8,822 bases of DNA from CAYMNU01 sp964391885 (GTDB taxonomy: Archaea > Altiarchaeota > Altiarchaeia > JAFGQM01), in assembly GCA_964391885.1 (NCBI GenBank), contig CAYMNU010000083.1, forward strand, positions 1 through 8,822. Direction: 5' to 3'. The notes beneath the pieces were generated by a model. It was not told the origin of the DNA. It did no database searches and saw only the letters and a program-made list of their open reading frames with translations. The position numbers and the translations under genes are program-made. This document shows, piece after piece, positions 1 through 4,922 of this stretch; position 1 is the first letter of the stretch, and every line of letters begins with the position of its first letter.

Positions 1-1
1 C

Positions 2-1471
2 GCGGTTGCAGATGCCGAGAGGCTTAATGACGCGAGCCAGCTTTCAGAAAATCCCTTTATAATCTATACAGAAAAACGTCTTCAGGACATTGAATCCTAT
101 ATCTCTGCAGCTTCGGGCACAATTAGTGAAAATTTAGAAGATATTGTCTCCGAAGCGGCCCCCGAGGCTGCGGTTGTCTGCGATGCAATCGGAATTCTCT
201 CTTCTGTATTTTCAGGCTATGGGGACTTGTCCTGCGGGGGCATCGCCGCCTCTATAATAGGCGAGCTCGCAGGTGGCCTAATGGACAGCAGGCAGGCGAT
301 ATCCTCATTGCAGACATCCATTGCGGCCAGCATTGACGACATGGCAGGCTCAGTGGATATAAAGGCAGAGCTGCACGAGCTGCGATGCCGCCTTGAAAAG
401 CTAAAAGACATCGCAGGTTCTGCACTCAGCTACTTACAGCTAGGCGTCGACACCAAAGTCTCCTTTCTCGAGCTTGTTCCTGTGGAAGCGGACTTCAAAA
501 GCTTTACAATCGGCCGTTTGGTGTCGGATGCCGCAAGCGTAGGCAGCGCTCTGGCGACTACAGACGAAAGCAGGTTTGTAGCCTCCTCTGCTTTGCTGCT
601 CTTCCTAAGGGGATCTGAACTGAGTTTCGCCTTTTTGGACACAAGCTTTCTTGGAAATGCGCCACTTATCGAAAGCAACACGTCAAACAGGGAAGAATAT
701 GCTATATTGATGCCTTCAGCGCCGCTAGTCTCTAGTTCCAACACCAGTGCATCCGCACCCTATTACGGCATGGAGTTCCAAAGCGATGCGTATGTAACGG
801 GCGCAGGCAGTCTTGCAGTCAGGCTTTCCTTTAGCGGCGATGAGCTGGGCGGCATAAAGCAGAAGACTGCCTATTTCGAGAAGCTTGATTATATCTGGAA
901 TTCCTCGGCATATCCCGGCAATACACATAGCCGAACTTACAACGGCAGCTTTGTGAAAGGCAGGGTCGAGGAGTCCTACATAACAATGAGCGAATCTCTT
1001 GGCGACTCTCAAAATGTTTTGGGCCCTGGTATAAATGAAACAGGAAGTGTCAGAGAGCGGACTATCTTGAGGCCCATGTCTGCAAAGGCATATCTCGTTG
1101 TCGGTAATGATACCTGGGGCGAACAAGAATACCTCTTCGATGTCATGCACTATTGCATAGACATGAACTCTTCATACTCAATCGACACCGGAGCGGACTG
1201 CAAAGGCGAGGAAAGCGATTTTATACCCATTGCCCTAGGCTTTTTGTTTGCCGGCCGTGCAGACATGATAGAGCTAATAGGCGAATTAATCCAAGGGAGG
1301 CTTGACGAGCTGCTTGAGGGCTATAATTACAAGTTTGAGCTGCGGGACTGTTGTGAAACACTGTTTGGCATAAATCTTGACGCAGAGCCGGAAGGCAGGG
1401 AAGGCCGCGCAAGATACTATTTCACCGGCGACAGCTGGAAAGGCACGATGGATCTTGTAGTTTGGAGATAA
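2..1471 (+). CDS. Large extracellular, sequon-rich protein, C-terminal part (5' end cut by the window)
   Basis: The reading frame is open from base 2, so the gene starts outside the window; the TTG at 227 is an internal Leu codon, not a start. The visible 489 residues end at TAA 1469-1471. Residues about 20-145 are predicted by eye to be mostly helical, with heptad-like hydrophobic spacing. Residues about 145-440 look beta-rich and carry seven N-x-S/T sequons (N226, N247, N300, N314, N345, N369, N389), as expected for an archaeal protein exposed outside the cell. Cysteines are sparse until a C-C pair near residues 450-451. No transmembrane segment is seen in this part; by analogy with its neighbours one may lie at the missing N-terminus. 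It is the first visible gene of a four-gene + strand run, and the next ATG lies two bases after its stop. I do not recognise the family. A large pilus-associated exoprotein is my best inference. Confidence 0.8.
   Translation, partial: AVADAERLNDASQLSENPFIIYTEKRLQDIESYISAASGTISENLEDIVSEAAPEAAVVCDAIGILSSVFSGYGDLSCGGIAASIIGELAGGLMDSRQAISSLQTSIAASIDDMAGSVDIKAELHELRCRLEKLKDIAGSALSYLQLGVDTKVSFLELVPVEADFKSFTIGRLVSDAASVGSALATTDESRFVASSALLLFLRGSELSFAFLDTSFLGNAPLIESNTSNREEYAILMPSAPLVSSSNTSASAPYYGMEFQSDAYVTGAGSLAVRLSFSGDELGGIKQKTAYFEKLDYIWNSSAYPGNTHSRTYNGSFVKGRVEESYITMSESLGDSQNVLGPGINETGSVRERTILRPMSAKAYLVVGNDTWGEQEYLFDVMHYCIDMNSSYSIDTGADCKGEESDFIPIALGFLFAGRADMIELIGELIQGRLDELLEGYNYKFELRDCCETLFGINLDAEPEGREGRARYYFTGDSWKGTMDLVVWR
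1464..1467 (+). promoter_or_regulatory. Shine-Dalgarno site for the first small pilin-like gene
   Basis: GGAG lies six bases before the ATG at 1474, inside the last codons of the upstream gene. It decides the start: the in-frame TTG at 1462 overlaps this site and would add only M-E-I-K, so ATG 1474 is preferred. The layout suggests translational coupling with the preceding gene. Confidence 0.6.
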
Positions 1472-1473
1472 AG

Positions 1474-1920
1474 ATGAAGAAAAAAGGATGGATAGTCTGG
1501 ACCTGGGGAAAGATGGGGGGCCTCATGGTATTCATGGGGGTGATGGTAATGATGCTTACTGCATACAGCTTTATCGGTTCTTCCATGAGAGCCTCCGAGG
1601 CAACCCGCCTTGCCCAAAGCATAAGGAATACGGCACTCGATACCTATAACTCTGCAGGGGCAATGTCATTTGAGTATGCTCTTCCCCAGAGCCTTGGTGG
1701 TGAACCCTATTCCATAGAGCTTTTGGACAAGGGCACAATCGCTGCTATACTAGTCGAAGCCAAAAGCGGGTATCGTGATGTCTTCGGGGCCGCATCCCTT
1801 GGCGTCCCATTCTCGGAAGCCTCCTTCGGAATGCTAAAACCTATGGGAACCGCGCCGGCATCATTGTGCATAACAAAGCACGAGGGCTTGCTTTACATAG
1901 AAACGTCAAGATGCACCTGA
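1474..1920 (+). CDS. Small single-pass pilin-like membrane protein
   Basis: A 148-residue protein starting at ATG 1474, chosen for the GGAG six bases upstream. The N-terminus is short and basic (M-K-K-K-G-W), followed by one hydrophobic segment at about residues 13-33 that is unusually Met-rich. The rest (about 115 residues) should lie outside the cell. The stretch L-P-Q-S-L-G-G-E-P-Y-S-I-E-L near the middle, followed by short beta strands, is a pattern I associate with archaeal pilin-like proteins, in which a Gly-rich turn precedes a beta sheet. No clear prepilin-peptidase motif with a Glu five residues into the helix is seen, so processing is doubtful. One cysteine sits mid-domain (A-S-L-C-I) and another is the second-last residue. 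It sits between the sequon-rich protein and another pilin-like gene, which supports a role in a multi-component surface filament. The exact family is not recognised. Confidence 0.75.
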   Translation: MKKKGWIVWTWGKMGGLMVFMGVMVMMLTAYSFIGSSMRASEATRLAQSIRNTALDTYNSAGAMSFEYALPQSLGGEPYSIELLDKGTIAAILVEAKSGYRDVFGAASLGVPFSEASFGMLKPMGTAPASLCITKHEGLLYIETSRCT

Positions 1921-1922
1921 AT

Positions 1923-2384
1923 ATGCTACACAAGCAAATGCGATTCAACAGAAAAGGCCAGATAGGCCCCCAAGGGCTCGAGGACCTGCCAATGGCGATA
2001 ATGGCGTTCATAGTTTCTGTAGGTGCCCTAATGATATTTGTGGGAATTTCAATGTCCTACCTCGAAGAGTCGCAGCACTCCGCGCTCCACGGCTTCGGCA
2101 AGAGGCTTGTCGAGACTCTCTCCGGAGAGGCCTTTAGGTCTGAAGCCTCACGGCCATATGGCAGCCGGGTACTCGATGCCTCGCTTGTGGAAGGCAACTA
2201 CCCAAACGGCTTTGAGACCTCGGCGGAATATGGTTTCTGGGCTGAGGTAACTGGCCCAGGCTTGAAAAGGGAGCTTGGTGAAGAAGCGCCCGAAGACTCC
2301 CTCGCTTTCTCAGAGGGTGTCACTATCTTCAGGGATGGCTGCCTGGAGAACGGGCAGATAGTTGCAAAGGTATGGCTAAGATAA
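1923..2384 (+). CDS. Small pilin-like protein with class III-like signal
   Basis: About 153 residues if it starts at ATG 1923, two bases after the previous stop. Other in-frame starts are GTG 1866, ATG 1911 (overlapping the previous gene) and ATG 1938; none has a convincing Shine-Dalgarno, so the start is uncertain and coupling to the upstream gene is likely. The N-terminus has the basic run R-F-N-R-K-G-Q-I, then G-L-E-D-L-P and a hydrophobic helix from M-A-I-M-A-F-I through I-F-V-G-I. K-G-Q before an acidic residue and a hydrophobic helix resembles class III (type IV pilin-like) archaeal signals, but the Glu is further from the Q than usual and a Pro sits at the helix start. The outer domain has a single Cys near the end and finishes with K-V-W-L-R. 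It is probably a minor pilin or pilin-like partner of its neighbours. Confidence 0.72.
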   Translation: MLHKQMRFNRKGQIGPQGLEDLPMAIMAFIVSVGALMIFVGISMSYLEESQHSALHGFGKRLVETLSGEAFRSEASRPYGSRVLDASLVEGNYPNGFETSAEYGFWAEVTGPGLKRELGEEAPEDSLAFSEGVTIFRDGCLENGQIVAKVWLR

Positions 2385-2394
2385 TCGCTATCAT

Positions 2395-2399
2395 AGGGA
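2395..2399 (+). promoter_or_regulatory. Shine-Dalgarno site for the Cys-rich membrane protein
   Basis: AGGGA ends nine bases before ATG 2409, in the 24-base gap after the preceding stop. It is the only good ribosome-binding match in the gap and supports that start. The gap is otherwise A/T-rich just before the ATG, with no clear TATA/BRE element. Confidence 0.45.
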
Positions 2400-2408
2400 C
2401 TAATTAAA

Positions 2409-4922
2409 ATGAAAAACAAGGGATTCTACCCGCTGTTCACGACGATAGGCCTGATGCTCGTGCTGATGGCATTAGCAGTAAACATACACTGGGCTTCAGA
2501 AAAAGACAGCGAGTTCGGAAGCCACATAAGCCGGCTTTCATACCTAAGGGCAAACTACGCAGTCGAGAATGTGCGCGCAATGGCGGCTTCGACGCTGCAA
2601 GATATTTTCTACGAAGCCATGGATGAAGCGCTGCGCATACCCGAGGGCGAGACTGTGAACCATTATCTAACCAGGGATAAGGAAGAGGGCTGGGAGCTCA
2701 TGTTGATAGACATCTCTGAAAAGGCTTCTGCCGGTTTTTCAGATGCAATGCCCCTGCTTGCCGACTACTATGACGGCTATGGCAGCACCTTTTTTTTCGA
2801 GGAAGGCCTCAACATCACCATTGAGCCCGTAAAAGCCAGCGGAATCCGGCTGCTAGATGAAGGGGGCTTGGTAGCATCTGTAAGGCTTCCCCTGATTGTC
2901 TCCGGCCGCTACCAGGGCTGGGAAGCAAGCATGTCTGAGGGTGAGCTTAGGATACCCCTCAATGCACGGCTGAAAGAGATGTATGAACGCGCATGGGACT
3001 TTCATAGGAATTACGAGGAAAACACTAAATGGCTGGTCTCTGGCGTGATATACGCAAGGGCTTATGCCAATGCATACGCTGCAAAGGACGGCCCCTTCCT
3101 TAAAGAGGGGCATTTTGATTTCGATCCGGTCGCCACCATATTGTTCGGAAAGCTTCAGGATGTCAAAGAATTCATCTCCCAGCCGGACGCGGTGAAAGAC
3201 ATAGGCGCCATCCCCCTGGCCACCTGGCTAGCCGAGAGCTGGTATCTTTCCGAGCCCTCCTTTTTGCCCCCTAGCATTGACATTTCCCTGGGGGATAGCG
3301 ACTGGCTCAACGATGCCGCATCCGGGCTCTTTGACTCGGCAGGGCTTGAAGAAGAGGCATGCAGCAGGCTTTCAGGGCAAGACCGGGAAGACTGCATGAC
3401 TATGTATGATACCGCCAGGCTCAAAGAGATTATAAGCAAACTAGAAGAACAGAGAAGCGCATACGAGGACACTGCATGGCTTCTGGAAAGCTGGCTTCGG
3501 GACTATGACCTAAAAAAATACTATGAGTGCAGGTCATGCGACGACGATTATGACGATTGTTATAACAAATGCAGGGATAAGAGGTCTTCTTGCATCAAGG
3601 GCTGCACAAGCTCTAAATGCAAGAAAAAGTGCAGAGACCGTTACGACACCTGCCTTGACCGCTGCGACACCAGGTATGACCGCTGCAACCCTGACAAGTT
3701 GGAGATATGCCAGGAGCGCGCACTCAATAATATTTTCCCTCCAAACAGCCAGAACTGTGACATATTTAGGGAAGAGTCAAGTACTCTTATCAAATCCGTT
3801 GAAAAGCTCTTGGATGATGTTAAGCCGGAGCATTGCGAGAGTATGGTTCGCAGTGTAAGAAACGATTATGTGCGCGGGGTATCCGACAGCGACATCAAAT
3901 CCCGATTCGAGAATAATGATGAAGAGTACGGCCTCACCCAGACTGAAGGATACTGCGACTTGTACGTGGATGCTCTCAAGGGCCTGAAAAAGACTCTCCA
4001 GAACGACCTTAAGAAAAGCGACATAAGCGACTCCCGCTGCAAAAGCAGCGCCAAAGGGGATTGCCTGTTTGATAGTGGCTGCAATGACGAAAGTGGATGC
4101 AACGTACGCTGCAGCTTGCCGCGATGCCCTAGCAACAGCTACAGCTACGATTGCATCGGCGACAAGCCGCTAGGCTACAACCGAAGGGTGGAATGCAAGA
4201 ACTGCGATGATGACTACTGCTGGAAAGACTACGATATCATAGACCAGTGCACATGCCGGTGTAGGCCTTCTGTCAAGCTGGTTGATAGCTTATATTGGGA
4301 TTTTTTCGACGTCCACGACTATATAGGGCGCGTCGTGACAGCTTTAGACAAGAATCTTGACAAGCTTGAGGAACAGCTGCAGCGGCAGGAAGAGCTTGAG
4401 AAGCTCCAGGAGAAGTTCGAGAACGCGGAAGCAGAGAGCCTAGGCTACGATGTATTTTCTCGCATAGAGCCGGTTTATGTCAAATACGACATGGGCGAGC
4501 TTTCAGGCAGGTTCTGCTACCACAATGCGACCTTTAGGGATATCGATAAGGGCGTATGCGGGGACATGGTGGAATCTGTAATCGTTTATACAGTTCAGGT
4601 GGCCCTGGCATCCTTCGTGGGTGCCGGCTCTTTTGCTGCGGACTTCTTCCCTATGTTCTTCGAGACCGAGGCGAAGTACAAAATGACGACTACTCTCATA
4701 GACGATGCTAATAGGAATATATTGAGGAATCTAGCCGGCGATGGGAAGCTTTATACATATGCGCCGCTGGAGTTTGAGATTTATAGAGACAGGGAGTTCA
4801 GCATGGGCTCTGTGACACTGGGAAGGACAATAGTCTATGTCTACCTTAAGTCGGTCCACGGGGGCCTTAGCCGGGTTTTGCAAGGGCTATCAGATGGCAG
4901 CTGCAAGGGAGAGGGCTGCTAG
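2409..4922 (+). CDS. Large Cys-rich single-anchor pilin-like exoprotein
   Basis: An 837-residue protein with a short basic N-terminus (M-K-N-K-G-F), a hydrophobic anchor at about residues 8-29 and a long predicted extracellular part. After the anchor comes a helical stretch (S-R-L-S-Y-L-R-A-N-Y), the style of large pseudopilin-like proteins. Residues 374-434 hold 12 Cys, mostly as C-x3-C pairs. Residues 516-618 hold 14 more in an Asp/Ser-rich context. The total is 34 Cys, an even number, consistent with extracellular disulfides. Residues about 645-677 are a charged coiled coil. A second hydrophobic stretch lies at about residues 720-750, and the last residue is Cys. It is the last gene of the + strand run and its TAG stop overlaps the convergent gene. 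The family is not recognised. A structural component or adhesive tip of a pilus-like machine is inferred from the neighbours and N-terminal design only. Confidence 0.8.
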   Translation: MKNKGFYPLFTTIGLMLVLMALAVNIHWASEKDSEFGSHISRLSYLRANYAVENVRAMAASTLQDIFYEAMDEALRIPEGETVNHYLTRDKEEGWELMLIDISEKASAGFSDAMPLLADYYDGYGSTFFFEEGLNITIEPVKASGIRLLDEGGLVASVRLPLIVSGRYQGWEASMSEGELRIPLNARLKEMYERAWDFHRNYEENTKWLVSGVIYARAYANAYAAKDGPFLKEGHFDFDPVATILFGKLQDVKEFISQPDAVKDIGAIPLATWLAESWYLSEPSFLPPSIDISLGDSDWLNDAASGLFDSAGLEEEACSRLSGQDREDCMTMYDTARLKEIISKLEEQRSAYEDTAWLLESWLRDYDLKKYYECRSCDDDYDDCYNKCRDKRSSCIKGCTSSKCKKKCRDRYDTCLDRCDTRYDRCNPDKLEICQERALNNIFPPNSQNCDIFREESSTLIKSVEKLLDDVKPEHCESMVRSVRNDYVRGVSDSDIKSRFENNDEEYGLTQTEGYCDLYVDALKGLKKTLQNDLKKSDISDSRCKSSAKGDCLFDSGCNDESGCNVRCSLPRCPSNSYSYDCIGDKPLGYNRRVECKNCDDDYCWKDYDIIDQCTCRCRPSVKLVDSLYWDFFDVHDYIGRVVTALDKNLDKLEEQLQRQEELEKLQEKFENAEAESLGYDVFSRIEPVYVKYDMGELSGRFCYHNATFRDIDKGVCGDMVESVIVYTVQVALASFVGAGSFAADFFPMFFETEAKYKMTTTLIDDANRNILRNLAGDGKLYTYAPLEFEIYRDREFSMGSVTLGRTIVYVYLKSVHGGLSRVLQGLSDGSCKGEGC
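3528..3710 (+). other. C-x3-C array in the Cys-rich protein (residues 374-434)
   Basis: Twelve cysteines in 61 residues: C-x2-C, then four C-x3-C pairs separated by six, four and six residues, then two single Cys. The spacers are Asp/Arg/Lys/Tyr-rich (for example D-R-Y-D-T-C-L-D-R-C-D). C-x3-C puts two thiols on one face of a helix, so helices joined by disulfides are a likely structure. The internal similarity of D-D-C-Y-N-K-C-R-D, K-K-C-R-D and D-T-C-L-D-R-C-D suggests growth by short duplications. Confidence 0.65.
3954..4262 (+). other. Second cysteine cluster in the same protein (residues 516-618)
   Basis: Fourteen cysteines in about 100 residues with irregular spacing, ending in C-T-C-R-C-R-P. 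The segment is rich in Ser, Asp and Gly and poor in long hydrophobic runs, as in small disulfide-held extracellular modules. The spacing differs from the C-x3-C array before it, so it is probably a separate module. No known family is recognised. Confidence 0.5.

Noticed and set aside
227..229. TTG as the start of the first gene
   Set aside because: The frame is open back to base 2 with similar composition and a helical pattern running through the site, and no Shine-Dalgarno precedes it.
3528..3710. Heme-binding C-x2-C-H or zinc-finger motifs in the Cys array
   Set aside because: No His follows any C-x2-C, and the repeating C-x3-C spacing and extracellular location fit disulfides better.
3866..4135. 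Minus-strand open frame inside the Cys-rich gene, and other long antisense frames at 430-744, 725-1150 and 3155-3472
   Set aside because: They lie wholly within well-supported genes, lack ribosome-binding sites and have composition typical of antisense shadows.
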